The position numbers and the translations under genes are program-made. 64,000 nucleotides of DNA, from positions 1 to 64,000 of the forward strand of contig CAJTUK010000004.1 of NCBI GenBank assembly GCA_910579525.1. The letters are read 5' to 3'. This stretch comes from an uncultured Christensenella sp. (GTDB lineage: Bacteria > Bacillota > Clostridia > Christensenellales > Borkfalkiaceae). The notes under the pieces were generated by a model. It had not been told where the DNA came from. It did no database searches and saw nothing but the letters and a program-made list of their open reading frames with translations. Shown here one piece after another: positions 23,903-32,844 of the stretch. The first letter of the stretch is position 1, and each line of letters begins with the position of its first letter.

Positions 23903-23931
23903 ATTATATATCTGTAATACAGATAAGTCAA
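23903..23931 (-). promoter_or_regulatory. promoter of the DUF6809-like gene with operator as spacer
   Basis: On the minus strand TTGACT (plus 23926-23931), exactly 17 bp, TATAAT (plus 23903-23908). The whole 17-bp spacer is a perfect palindrome, TATCTGTA-A-TACAGATA (23909-23925). Predicted start near 23896. Confidence 0.85.
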
Positions 23932-23952
23932 GCATTTTAAAAAAATATTATA

Positions 23953-23958
23953 TATAAT
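23953..23958 (+). promoter_or_regulatory. -10 box of the XRE gene, predicting a leaderless mRNA
   Basis: A perfect TATAAT ends 6 bases before the ATG at 23965, so transcription should start at or beside the A of the start codon. No ribosome site exists. The -35 region is poor (AAGCAT at the 17-bp position). Confidence 0.7.
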
Positions 23959-23964
23959 ATCTGT

Positions 23965-24186
23965 ATGGTAGATTTTGATATGAAAAAAGTTGGTTTGCGT
24001 ATTAAGCAGTTGAGAACTTCCGGTGGTTTATCTCAATGTGAATTAGCGCAAAGAATAGGGGTTGCACAAAATACGTTAGCTCAATATGAAGCAGGAACTT
24101 CAAAGGCGAGCATAGAAGTTATTTTTAAATTAGCTGTTGAGTTGGACGAGTCGGCAGATTATTTATTGGGTCTATCTGATAAATAA
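23965..24186 (+). CDS. XRE-family transcriptional regulator
   Basis: 73 aa, one HTH_3 domain: GLRIKQLRTSGGLSQCELAQRIGVAQNTLAQYEAGTSKAS (about residues 9-48), recognition helix near AQNTLAQYE, and the tail DESADYLLGLSD. It is probably a repressor binding ATCTGTA..TACAGAT sites at 23882-23925 and a half-site on its own start, controlling itself and the divergent gene. The ATG at 23965 fits the -10 box; the next in-frame ATG at 23980 also lacks a ribosome site. Confidence 0.9.
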   Translation: MVDFDMKKVGLRIKQLRTSGGLSQCELAQRIGVAQNTLAQYEAGTSKASIEVIFKLAVELDESADYLLGLSDK

Positions 24187-24215
24187 AATACCGCGCAGAA
24201 TGCGCGGTATTTTTA
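24187..24215 (+). terminator. terminator of the XRE gene
   Basis: AATACCGCGC with GCGCGGTATT and a run of T's. A second weak hairpin (ACAAAC, ATAA loop, GTTTGT and T-run) lies at 24227-24246. Confidence 0.85.
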
Positions 24216-24269
24216 TAACGCAAAACACAAACATAAGTTTGTTTTTTATAAAAATCGGGGCGCAAACAG

Positions 24270-24298
24270 TTGTAAAAAATTTAAAAACGGGGTATAAT
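24270..24298 (+). promoter_or_regulatory. promoter of uvrBA
   Basis: TTGTAA (24270-24275), 17 bp, TATAAT (24293-24298). The predicted start near 24305 leaves only about 5 bases before the uvrB ATG. No SOS-type LexA box was recognised. Confidence 0.75.
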
Positions 24299-24309
24299 TA
24301 CCGTAGTAT

Positions 24310-26277
24310 ATGAAGTTTGAATTGCACTCAAAATTTAATCCCACGGGCGACCAGCCGCAGGCTATTCAAAGTCTTACGGAGGGAGTGTTTGACGGAATCC
24401 GTACGCAGGTTTTAGTTGGAGTTACGGGAAGCGGTAAGACTTTCACTATGGCTAACGTAATAAAAAACGTAAACCGCCCCGCGCTCGTGATAGCTCACAA
24501 TAAAACGCTTGCGGCACAGCTGTGCAACGAATTTAAAGAGTTTTTCCCGAATAATCGCGTAGAGTACTTTGTTTCGTATTACGATTATTATCAGCCCGAA
24601 AGCTACATACCTTCAACCGATACCTATATCGAAAAGGATATGAGTTTAAACGACGAAATAGACAAACTCCGTAACTCTGCCACAAGTTCGCTCGGCGAGA
24701 GGGAAGACGTAATAGTGGTGGCTTCGGTAAGCTGTATTTACGGTTTGGGTGCGCCTGAAGAGTATTTCCGTCTTGCAATTTCATTGCGTCCGGGAGACGA
24801 GCTCGAACGCGACGTTTTAATAAAAAAACTCGTTGAAATCCAGTATGCTCGGCGCGACATAGATTTTCAGCGTTCGTCTTTTCGCGTTAGAGGGGATACT
24901 GTTGAAATTTTTCCCGCAAGCAATTCCGAAATTGCCGTTAGAGTCGAGTTTTTCGGTGACGAAATAGAACGGATTTGTGAAGAAGACGCACTTACGGGCA
25001 ACGTAATTTCAGAACTCAAACACGTTCTTATCTTTCCCGCCAGCCAATACGCGGTGGGTAACGATAAAATGAAATCCGCGCTGTCTATGATTGAGCGGGA
25101 TATGCAAGACGAAGTAAAGGCGTTCCGCGACGAAGGTAAACTGCTTGAAGCGCAACGACTCGAACAGCGCACCACTTACGACCTTGAAATGATGCGGGAA
25201 ATAGGCTATTGCAGCGGAGTAGAAAATTACAGTCGTTATTTTGACGGGCGCGCTCCGGGCGAGCCGTCGTTCACGCTTTTGGATTATTTCCCCGCGGGGA
25301 AGTTTCTCGTGTTTATAGATGAAAGTCATATGACAATACCGCAGATACGGGCGATGTATCACGGCGACAGGTCCAGAAAAGAGAATTTGGTCGGGTACGG
25401 GTTCCGTCTGCAATCGGCTTACGATAACCGCCCCTTGACGTTTGAAGAGTTTGACGAGCGCGTGCCGCAACTTATTTGCGTTTCGGCAACGCCCGCGCCT
25501 TATGAACTTGAGCAGGCGGGGAACGTGGTGGAGCAGATTATCCGTCCTACTGGACTTTTGGATCCCGAGGTGGCTATTCGCCCCACAAAAACGCAGATAG
25601 ACGATTTGCTTGGTGAGGCCAAGAGCGTAATAGCACAAGGCGGGCGCGTGCTCGTAACCACAATGACTAAGAAAATGGCGGAAAGCCTCACCGATTATTT
25701 GAAAGAACACGGGCTCAAAGTGCGGTATATGCACAGTGATATCGACGCGTTGGAGCGTATCGACATAGTAAACGGGTTGCGCGGCGGCGAATTCGATATC
25801 CTTTGCGGTATAAATCTGTTGCGTGAAGGTCTCGATTTGCCCGAAGTAAAGCTTGTTGCTATTCTCGATGCCGATAAAGAGGGCTTTTTAAGAAGCGAAA
25901 CCTCTCTTGTGCAGACTATCGGACGAGCCGCGCGTAACGCCGAGGGCAGAGTTATAATGTATGCGGATACCGTTACGGGTAGCATGAAGCGGGCTATAGA
26001 CGAAACCGACCGTCGCCGAAAAATTCAGTCCGAGTACAATAAATCACATGGTATAGTTCCAAAAACCATTATTAAAGAAGTTAAAAATTCCATCGGCATA
26101 ACGGGTAAAAAATCCTCGGCAGACGATATTAAGCCTTCGGATATTCCAAAAGAAATAGAAAAGCTCAAGGCGCTTATGAAAGTCGCCTCGTCACAGCTCG
26201 ATTTCGAAAAGGCTATTGAAATCAGAGACACAATTTCTCTGTTAAAGAAAAGGTTAATGAAGATTAAAAAGCAATGA
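24310..26277 (+). CDS. uvrB: excinuclease ABC subunit B (UvrB)
   Basis: 655 aa, the damage-verifying helicase of nucleotide excision repair. Landmarks: FNPTGDQPQAI at the N terminus, Walker A GVTGSGKTFT (about residues 38-47), the beta-hairpin region YYDYYQPESYIP, DESHMTIPQ, motif V/VI NLLREGLDLPEVKLV and QTIGRAARNAEG, and a C-terminal UVR domain (about 615-650) for UvrA/UvrC contact. The family N terminus begins here, so the start is secure even though there is no ribosome site and almost no leader. Confidence 0.97.
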   Translation: MKFELHSKFNPTGDQPQAIQSLTEGVFDGIRTQVLVGVTGSGKTFTMANVIKNVNRPALVIAHNKTLAAQLCNEFKEFFPNNRVEYFVSYYDYYQPESYIPSTDTYIEKDMSLNDEIDKLRNSATSSLGEREDVIVVASVSCIYGLGAPEEYFRLAISLRPGDELERDVLIKKLVEIQYARRDIDFQRSSFRVRGDTVEIFPASNSEIAVRVEFFGDEIERICEEDALTGNVISELKHVLIFPASQYAVGNDKMKSALSMIERDMQDEVKAFRDEGKLLEAQRLEQRTTYDLEMMREIGYCSGVENYSRYFDGRAPGEPSFTLLDYFPAGKFLVFIDESHMTIPQIRAMYHGDRSRKENLVGYGFRLQSAYDNRPLTFEEFDERVPQLICVSATPAPYELEQAGNVVEQIIRPTGLLDPEVAIRPTKTQIDDLLGEAKSVIAQGGRVLVTTMTKKMAESLTDYLKEHGLKVRYMHSDIDALERIDIVNGLRGGEFDILCGINLLREGLDLPEVKLVAILDADKEGFLRSETSLVQTIGRAARNAEGRVIMYADTVTGSMKRAIDETDRRRKIQSEYNKSHGIVPKTIIKEVKNSIGITGKKSSADDIKPSDIPKEIEKLKALMKVASSQLDFEKAIEIRDTISLLKKRLMKIKKQ

Positions 26278-29093
26278 AAGAAGAAATTTACGTTAAAGGC
26301 GCAAAGGAAAACAATCTTAAAAATATCGACGTGCATATACCCCGCAATACGCTCACAGTCTTTACGGGGCTTTCGGGTAGCGGAAAATCTACTCTTGCAT
26401 TCGATACCATATTTGCCGAAGGGCAAAGGCGTTATATCGAGAGTTTGTCGTCCTATGCCAGACAGTTTTTAGGGCAAATGGAAAAACCCGACGTCGAACT
26501 TATCGACGGGCTTTCACCGGCAATATCAATAGACCAGAAAACAACTTCTCATAACCCGCGTTCCACAGTTGGAACCGTTACGGAAATTTACGATTATTTC
26601 CGTCTTTTGTTCGCGCGGGTCGGCGTGCCTCATTGTCCCAAGTGCGGGCGAGAAATACGCCGTCAATCCGTGGACGAAATCGCTGATAAAATTATGTTGT
26701 TGCCTGAAGGCAGCAAAATTATGGTTGAGGCTCCCGTAGTTCGCGGTAAAAAGGGAGAATTCGTAAAGGAGCTTGCTTCTTATAAAAAGAGCGGTTACGC
26801 AAGGGTTAAAGCGGACGGAATTATTTACGACTTGCAGGAAGAAATACGGCTCGAAAAGAATATTCGTCACAGTATTTCTGTCGTTGTGGACAGGCTTGTT
26901 ATTAAAGACGGCGTTTTAAAGCGGCTTACGGAAAGTTTAGAGAGCGCTTTAAAACTTGCCGACGGTCTTGTTATTATTGACTGCGACGGCAAAGAAGAGC
27001 TGTATTCTTCGAAGTATGCCTGTCCCGACTGCGGTATTTCGATTGAAGAAATCGAGCCGAGGCTGTTTTCTTTCAATACTCCTTGGGGCGCGTGTCCCGA
27101 GTGCTCGGGTTTGGGTTTTAAACAGATAGTTGACCCCGATTTAATTTGTCCGGATAAGTCTAAAACCTTGCGCGACGGCGCAATAAAAATAAGCGGTTGG
27201 AATCTGGATTCTTCGTCGATGACTCAGATGTATCTCAATGCGCTTTCAAAAGTTTACGGATTTTCGCTCGACGTTCCTGTTTCGGAACTCCCTCAAAAAG
27301 TCTACGATATGCTTATGTACGGAAACGGCGGCGAGAAAATAGAAATGAGTTACAGCGCTTATCATTTTTCCGGCACCTACGAAAAGACGTGGGAAGGATT
27401 TGCAACCAACTTGCAGCGCAGATATTCGCAAACGCAGTCGGAGGGTGTAAAGTGGGATATAGAGCGTTATATGCGCACGTCGGACTGCCCCGTATGTAAG
27501 GGAAAAAGGCTCAAAAAAGAAGCGCTCGCCGTCACGATAGGCGGTAAAAACATTGCCGAAGTCTGCGATATGTCGGTAGACGATTTAAATTCTTTTACGG
27601 ATTTCGGATTCTTTTCGGCAACGGAGCATATGATTGCCGACAGTATTATAAAAGAAATCGACAACCGTTTGAGCTTTTTGCGTAACGTTGGGTTGGGATA
27701 TCTTACGCTTTCACGCAGCGCCGCAACGCTTTCCGGCGGTGAAAGTCAGCGCATAAGGCTTGCAACGCAAATCGGCAGTGCTCTTACCGGTGTTTTGTAT
27801 ATTCTGGACGAGCCGAGTATAGGTTTGCATCAGCGCGACAACGAAAAACTGTTGCATTCGCTACTCGGGTTGCGAGACCTCGGAAATACTTTGATTGTGG
27901 TTGAGCACGATGAAGACACTATGCGCGCGGCGGATTATATAGTAGACATAGGTCCCAAAGCGGGCGTGCACGGCGGCGAGGTCGTTGCTTGCGGCACGCT
28001 AAACGATATCATGAACGAGCCGCGCTCGCTTACCGGAGATTATCTTTCCGGAAGGCGTAAAATAGAGGTTCCATCCGCCAGGCAAAAACCCGACGGAAGA
28101 GCTCTCAAAGTGTCGGGTTGCGGACAAAACAATTTAAAAGGCATAAGCGTAGAAATTCCCGTTGGACTTATAACCGCGGTTACAGGCGTTTCTGGCAGCG
28201 GTAAGTCGAGCCTTGTAAACGAAATTATTTTCCCTTATCTTGCAAACAATCTTAACGGCGCAAGGCAGTTATTAGGTAAGTACGATAAATTCGAAGGTCT
28301 TGAATACTTTGATAAAATAATCGCTATAGACCAGCAGCCCATAGGCAGAACCCCGCGTAGCAATCCTGCAACGTATACGGGAGTGTTTACTATGATAAGG
28401 GACTTGTTTGCCGCAACGCCCGACGCGAAGGAGCGCGGCTATAAGAGCGGAAGGTTCTCGTTCAACGTTGCGGGCGGTCGGTGCGAACACTGTCAGGGCG
28501 ACGGGATTATACAGATAGAAATGCACTTTTTACCGGATATCTACGTGCCTTGCGAAGTGTGCGGCGGCAAGCGCTATAACCGCGAAACACTCGAAGTAAA
28601 GTATAAGGGTAAGAGCATTTCGGACGTGCTTGAAATGACGGTGGAGGAAGCCGCCGAGTTTTTTAAACCTGTGTCGTCGATATACAACAAACTTTCCACG
28701 TTAAACGACGTCGGGCTGGGTTATATCAAACTCGGGCAAAGTGCGACTACTCTTTCCGGCGGGGAAGCACAGAGGGTAAAACTCGCTACCGAACTTTCGA
28801 AACGCAGTACGGGGAAAACTTTCTATATTCTCGATGAGCCGACTACGGGGTTGCACAGTTACGACGTCGATAAGCTGATAAGCATAATAACCAGACTGCG
28901 CAGCGGCGGTAACACGGTGCTCGTTATAGAGCATAATCTTGACGTAATAAAGTGCGCCGACTGGATTATAGATCTCGGTCCCGAGGGCGGCGATAAGGGC
29001 GGAAAAATAGTCGCATGCGGAACGCCTGAAGACGTTGCCAAAGTAAAATCGAGTTATACGGGACAATTCCTCGGAAAGGTATTAAACGGATAA
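26274..29093 (+). CDS. uvrA: excinuclease ABC subunit A (UvrA)
   Basis: 939 aa, the damage-sensing ATPase. Two ABC modules: Walker A GLSGSGKSTLAFDT and GVSGSGKSSLVNE, signatures LSGGESQRIRLA and LSGGEAQRVKLA, Walker B YILDEPSIGLH and YILDEPTTGLH. Zinc motifs include CPKCGREIRR, CPDCGISI with CPECSGLG, and CEHCQGDG with CEVCGGKRY. It overlaps uvrB by 4 bases (ATGA), so the two are translationally coupled. Standard length. Confidence 0.97.
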   Translation: MKEEIYVKGAKENNLKNIDVHIPRNTLTVFTGLSGSGKSTLAFDTIFAEGQRRYIESLSSYARQFLGQMEKPDVELIDGLSPAISIDQKTTSHNPRSTVGTVTEIYDYFRLLFARVGVPHCPKCGREIRRQSVDEIADKIMLLPEGSKIMVEAPVVRGKKGEFVKELASYKKSGYARVKADGIIYDLQEEIRLEKNIRHSISVVVDRLVIKDGVLKRLTESLESALKLADGLVIIDCDGKEELYSSKYACPDCGISIEEIEPRLFSFNTPWGACPECSGLGFKQIVDPDLICPDKSKTLRDGAIKISGWNLDSSSMTQMYLNALSKVYGFSLDVPVSELPQKVYDMLMYGNGGEKIEMSYSAYHFSGTYEKTWEGFATNLQRRYSQTQSEGVKWDIERYMRTSDCPVCKGKRLKKEALAVTIGGKNIAEVCDMSVDDLNSFTDFGFFSATEHMIADSIIKEIDNRLSFLRNVGLGYLTLSRSAATLSGGESQRIRLATQIGSALTGVLYILDEPSIGLHQRDNEKLLHSLLGLRDLGNTLIVVEHDEDTMRAADYIVDIGPKAGVHGGEVVACGTLNDIMNEPRSLTGDYLSGRRKIEVPSARQKPDGRALKVSGCGQNNLKGISVEIPVGLITAVTGVSGSGKSSLVNEIIFPYLANNLNGARQLLGKYDKFEGLEYFDKIIAIDQQPIGRTPRSNPATYTGVFTMIRDLFAATPDAKERGYKSGRFSFNVAGGRCEHCQGDGIIQIEMHFLPDIYVPCEVCGGKRYNRETLEVKYKGKSISDVLEMTVEEAAEFFKPVSSIYNKLSTLNDVGLGYIKLGQSATTLSGGEAQRVKLATELSKRSTGKTFYILDEPTTGLHSYDVDKLISIITRLRSGGNTVLVIEHNLDVIKCADWIIDLGPEGGDKGGKIVACGTPEDVAKVKSSYTGQFLGKVLNG

Positions 29094-29156
29094 ACAGCTA
29101 TAAAATAACCTTATTTTTCGGCTATTTCGGTTTTTATTGAGTACTATGTCACACAT

Positions 29157-29201
29157 AAACCGCCGTATTTTGCGAATATTCACAAAATACAGCGGTTTTT
29201 T
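29157..29201 (+). terminator. uvrA terminator
   Basis: A long stem AAACCGC-GTATTTTG with CAAAATAC-GCGGTTT (one mismatch) and a T-run. A frame read through this hairpin would extend the next protein, but the encoded peptide is an artefact of the stem. Confidence 0.85.
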
Positions 29202-29214
29202 CATAGTTTGTATT

Positions 29215-29730
29215 ATGCCTAAACCTATGACCTCTGATTTGCCTTTTCCCACTACCGACGGTATCTGTCCGGACGCGTTCAGTCTGCGCATAATTTCCCC
29301 CGCCTATGCTGCGTCTACGGGAGAACTTAATGCGGTTTTGCAATACGTTTATCATTCGCTTCAGTTTAAAAAACAAGGTTATACAAAACAAGCTGATACT
29401 CTTGAAAGTATCGCCATAGCGGAGATGTATCACCTGCATCTGTTGGGTGAAACTATCTGTGCGCTCGGCGCCGCTCCCGTGTTCACAAGGTATCCGCCCA
29501 GCGGGTTCGATTTTTATTCGGCTAAATATGTTTCGTATTCGCGTACTCTGGCGAATATGCTTGAAGACGATATTCTCGGTGAACGACACGCCATTTGCGC
29601 TTACGAAAAAATGTTAAAACAACTTAAAAACGATAAGGTGAAGGCTGTAATAGAGCGGATACTTCCCGACGAAAAAATGCACCTTGAAGCGCTTGAAAAA
29701 ATGCTTTCGGAATTTAAGTCTTGTAATTAA
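29215..29730 (+). CDS. ferritin-like diiron domain protein
   Basis: 171 aa from the ATG at 29215. A bacterioferritin-like four-helix core: ASTGELNAVLQYVYHSL, then ESIAIAEMYHLHLLGETICALG, ERHAICAYEKM and ILPDEKMHLEAL, giving the paired Glu and ExxH sites of a dimetal centre. Such proteins in Clostridia include spore-coat and rubrerythrin-like members; the exact family is not clear. The frame opens at 29137, but those codons cover the uvrA terminator, so the later start is used; it has no ribosome site. Metal and role are inference (oxidative stress or spore coat). Confidence 0.75.
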   Translation: MPKPMTSDLPFPTTDGICPDAFSLRIISPAYAASTGELNAVLQYVYHSLQFKKQGYTKQADTLESIAIAEMYHLHLLGETICALGAAPVFTRYPPSGFDFYSAKYVSYSRTLANMLEDDILGERHAICAYEKMLKQLKNDKVKAVIERILPDEKMHLEALEKMLSEFKSCN

Positions 29731-29733
29731 GCG

Positions 29734-29763
29734 TTGACATAATGACTTTATAAATGATAAAAT
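29734..29763 (+). promoter_or_regulatory. promoter of the flavoprotein pair
   Basis: A perfect TTGACA (29734-29739), 18 bp, TAAAAT (29758-29763). Predicted start near 29770, only about 6 bases before the ATG at 29776. Confidence 0.75.
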
Positions 29764-29775
29764 AAAAGGGCAATT

Positions 29776-30966
29776 ATGTTTAATGTAAAAATATCTGAAA
29801 GGTACGGCGTCATCGTAATCGGCGGCGGCGCTTCGGGTCTTGCGTGCGCGCTTACTCTTGCGCAAGGCAATAAAAATTTAAAAATCTGCGTAATCGAGGC
29901 GGGAGAGCGTTTCGGCAAAAAGCTTGCCGCGAGCGGTAACGGTCAGGGCAACGTTTCCAACGAAAACCTTTCCACGGAGTTTTACGGCGGCGGTAACTTG
30001 GCGCTGGTTGAAAAGGTGGCGTGTGCGGATAGCTACGCCGGAACTAAACTTTTCGACTGTCTTTTCTCTGCCGACGGCAAGGGCAGGATTTATCCCGCGG
30101 GTAAACAAGCTTCGGCGCTTTCGGATAATTTAATAAGTAAATTGCGTTCTCACGGCAACGTCAGACTCGTTTCCGGTGTCAAAGCGGAAAGGATTGAAGT
30201 GGCTGGCGGCGAATTCCTTGTTTTTTCCGATGTTGTGCGCTCGTCGCACTTTATCGTAATGTGTACGGGCGGCAAGGCTCAAAAGCAGTTTAATACCGAC
30301 GGTTCGGCGTATCGTCTGGCGACCGATTTCGGGCATACGTTAACGCCGCTTTATCCCTCGCTCGTTCAGTTAAAAACCGAAACCGTTCATATTAAAACGC
30401 TTAAGGGTATTCGTGCCGACTGTGTCGTTTCGGCCGTTTACAATGGTAAAGTTATAGCAAAATCGCGCGGGGACGTAATTTTTACCGATTACGGAGTTTC
30501 GGGGAACGCAATTTTTGCCGTGTCTTCGTATATAACCGATAAAAGCGGAGTTACTCTCTCGCTTGAATTTCTTCCCGAATTTTCGGCGGCGGCTATAGAA
30601 AACAATCTTGCATTAAGAAAAAGCGGCGGCTGTGCTGATAGCGAATTGTTGTCTGGGTCGTTGCATAATCAGATAGGTCGCGCGATAATTAAGCGCGCGG
30701 GTTCATCGGAAGTAAAAACCATAGTAAACGTTCTCAAAAATTTTACTCTGCCCGTTACGGGTAACCTCGGGTTCGATTACGCGCAGGTTACAAAGGGTGG
30801 AATCGAAATGAAAGAAATCAGCGGCGAGCTGGAAAGCAAACTGGTAAAAAATATGTTTTTTGCGGGAGAAATTCTTGACGTGGACGGTGCTTGCGGAGGG
30901 TATAACCTGCAATGGGCGTTTACCAGCGGAATTGCCGCGGCGGAGGCTATTTTAAAAAGATTATGA
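29776..30966 (+). CDS. HI0933/BaiN-like NAD(P)/FAD-dependent oxidoreductase
   Basis: 396 aa. An N-terminal dinucleotide-binding fold with VIVIGGGASGLACAL (about residues 12-26), Glu at the end of the second strand (VIEAG), then LAASGNGQGNVSN, which matches the GNGRCN.TN motif of the HI0933 family. GGKAQKQFNTDGSAYRLATDFGH and the C-terminal MFFAGEILDVDGACGGYNLQWAFTSG (second FAD contact) are also family marks. Substrates are largely unknown; BaiN is a bile-acid member. It shares ATGA with the next flavoprotein. Confidence 0.85.
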   Translation: MFNVKISERYGVIVIGGGASGLACALTLAQGNKNLKICVIEAGERFGKKLAASGNGQGNVSNENLSTEFYGGGNLALVEKVACADSYAGTKLFDCLFSADGKGRIYPAGKQASALSDNLISKLRSHGNVRLVSGVKAERIEVAGGEFLVFSDVVRSSHFIVMCTGGKAQKQFNTDGSAYRLATDFGHTLTPLYPSLVQLKTETVHIKTLKGIRADCVVSAVYNGKVIAKSRGDVIFTDYGVSGNAIFAVSSYITDKSGVTLSLEFLPEFSAAAIENNLALRKSGGCADSELLSGSLHNQIGRAIIKRAGSSEVKTIVNVLKNFTLPVTGNLGFDYAQVTKGGIEMKEISGELESKLVKNMFFAGEILDVDGACGGYNLQWAFTSGIAAAEAILKRL

Positions 30967-32498
30967 TTTACAGGCTCGATAACGTAAAACTCCGCGTGGG
31001 AGAAAGCGAGGACAAGCTGACGTCGCTTGCAAAAAACAAACTGAAAGGTAAACTTGCCCGTTTCGAAATTTTGAAAAAATCGCTCGACGCGCGCGATAAA
31101 AATAATATATTCTGGCTGTATTCCATAGTGTTTTCGGATGAAAAGGAGGAGAATAAACCTCCTGTTGAAAAGCTGAAAAATCCGCCGTCGGTCGTTATAA
31201 TCGGCAGTGGACCGGCGGGCTTATTTTGTGCTTTGAGACTTGTGGAAAGGGGCTTTTCTCCCATAATAATAGAACGTGGGGAGCGGGTTGAACAACGCCG
31301 TGAAACAATTAATTCGTTCTTTGAAAAAGGCGTTTTGAACGTTAATTCCAACGTGCAGTTCGGAGAGGGCGGAGCCGGAACTTTTTCAGACGGAAAGCTG
31401 AACACGCAAACGCGCGACGGGCTCAATAAGGACGTCCTAAAACTGTTTAAAAAATTCGGCGCGCCCGAAGAGGTGGTTTATTTAAACAAACCGCATATCG
31501 GCAGTGACAAGCTGTTTTCCGTATTGCGAAATATTAGAAAATATATTGAAAATAATGGCGGAAAATACCTGTTTAACACGCTTTTTACAGGTTTAAACGT
31601 TAAAAACGGTAATTTGCGCGGAGTTTTTATAAAAGATTTAAAGGGCGGTGCGGAAGATGAGATTTCTGCTTGCGCGGCGGTTCTCGCTCTCGGGCATTCC
31701 TCGCGCGATACCTTTTATGCGCTTAATAAAAACGGTGTAAAAATGGAGCCGAGGGACTTTGCGGTAGGGGTGCGCATAGAGCATTTGTCAAGCGATATAA
31801 ACCGCGCCCAATACGGAGATTTTGCGGGTGTTTTACCCGCCGCAGATTATAAAATTGTTTCACACGCGCACGAGCGTACGGTATTTACTTTTTGTATGTG
31901 TCCGGGGGGTGTTGTTATACCGGCTGCAAGCGAGGAGGGCGGAGTTGTAACCAACGGTATGAGTCTCTACTCTCGCGACGGCAAAAATTCTAACTCCGCG
32001 CTGATGGTTCAGATGAGAAGCTCCGACTGGGGAGAAGGACTGTTTGCAGGTATGGAGTTCCAGCGTGAAATAGAGCGCCGTGCTTATCGCGCGGGCGGCG
32101 GGTACGGAGCGCCCGTTCAGCTTTACGGTGATTTTGCCCGAGACAGAGTTTCTTCGTCTTTCGGTTCGGTTGCGCCGACGTATGCGGCGGGTACGGTCTT
32201 TGCTCCGCTTGGCGAAATTTTACCGCGCGTTGCAACGGAGGCGCTTAAAAAGGCAATTCCCGATATGGACGGCAGAATCAAAGGTTTCGCTTCGCCCGAC
32301 GCTGTTTTAACGGGCGTAGAAAGCAGATTTTCTTCGCCTGTTAGGATTTTGCGCGGAGAAAATTACGAGAGCGTTTCCGTTAGCGGGCTTTATCCGTGTG
32401 GCGAAGGGAGTGGATATTCCGGCGGAATTACCAGTTCTGCCGCCGACGGACTTAAAATAGCGGAAACAATTTACGAAAAATATTGTTTTCTGCCTTAA
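30963..32498 (+). CDS. FAD-dependent dehydrogenase of the COG2509 type
   Basis: 511 aa from the ATG at 30963, which overlaps the previous stop. The longer frame from 30912 lies inside the upstream gene. The N-terminal ~85 residues (MIYRLDNVKLRVGE...) form the substrate-cap region usual in COG2509 proteins; then VVIIGSGPAGLFCALRLVERG (FAD site, about residues 81-100), NVQFGEGGAGTFSDGKLNT, FCMCPGGVVI and GEGSGYSGGITSSAADG at the end. Function of this family is not established. It forms a two-gene flavoprotein operon with the gene before it. No terminator was seen after it. Confidence 0.85.
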   Translation: MIYRLDNVKLRVGESEDKLTSLAKNKLKGKLARFEILKKSLDARDKNNIFWLYSIVFSDEKEENKPPVEKLKNPPSVVIIGSGPAGLFCALRLVERGFSPIIIERGERVEQRRETINSFFEKGVLNVNSNVQFGEGGAGTFSDGKLNTQTRDGLNKDVLKLFKKFGAPEEVVYLNKPHIGSDKLFSVLRNIRKYIENNGGKYLFNTLFTGLNVKNGNLRGVFIKDLKGGAEDEISACAAVLALGHSSRDTFYALNKNGVKMEPRDFAVGVRIEHLSSDINRAQYGDFAGVLPAADYKIVSHAHERTVFTFCMCPGGVVIPAASEEGGVVTNGMSLYSRDGKNSNSALMVQMRSSDWGEGLFAGMEFQREIERRAYRAGGGYGAPVQLYGDFARDRVSSSFGSVAPTYAAGTVFAPLGEILPRVATEALKKAIPDMDGRIKGFASPDAVLTGVESRFSSPVRILRGENYESVSVSGLYPCGEGSGYSGGITSSAADGLKIAETIYEKYCFLP

Positions 32499-32725
32499 AA
32501 ATCATTTAGTTTTCATATTTTTAACACAAACGGCGTTTATAATTTCAATCGTAAACAGACACACACTCAACTTTTTTTCATATTCTCTCAGGGGGGATCG
32601 GGCAAATTATGTCCGGTCCCTTCACCGTTATTATGAGTACTTTTTGAATATTTGTATAATTTCACAATTTATAATTTTGCAATTTTACCGTTGTGTTTTG
32701 TTTAATTATAAGTAAAATAAATCCC

Positions 32726-32754
32726 TTTACTATATTATTTATATATAGTATAAT
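32726..32754 (+). promoter_or_regulatory. upstream promoter P1 of the surface operon
   Basis: TTTACT (32726-32731), 17 bp, TATAAT (32749-32754), start near 32761. Its spacer is mostly an inverted repeat ACTATAT...ATATAGT, a possible regulator site. Confidence 0.6.
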
Positions 32755-32814
32755 CCTGAATTATAAGTTCACTGTTTTTTTTGGTATTAATATTTAAAAA
32801 CGGTGTAAAAACAT

Positions 32815-32844
32815 TTGCGTTTTACTTTTTATTTATTGTATAAT
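32815..32844 (+). promoter_or_regulatory. downstream promoter P2 of the surface operon
   Basis: TTGCGT (32815-32820), 18 bp, TATAAT (32839-32844), start near 32849-32851. If transcription begins at 32849 it would start on an in-frame ATG, giving a leaderless longer product; otherwise it gives a ~100-base leader to the ATG at 32954. Confidence 0.65.

Noticed and set aside
25009..25734. Minus-strand frame of 241 codons opposite uvrB
   Set aside because: Shadow of uvrB; no motif, promoter or ribosome site.
29137..29214. Longer start for the ferritin-like protein
   Set aside because: The extra residues are encoded by the uvrA terminator hairpin.
30912..30962. Longer start for the COG2509 flavoprotein
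   Set aside because: Overlaps the upstream flavoprotein by 55 bases; the ATG at 30963 gives the family N terminus and an ATGA junction.
32592..32618. Stable hairpin after the flavoprotein pair considered as a terminator
   Set aside because: No T-run on either side at the proper place, so termination is not supported.
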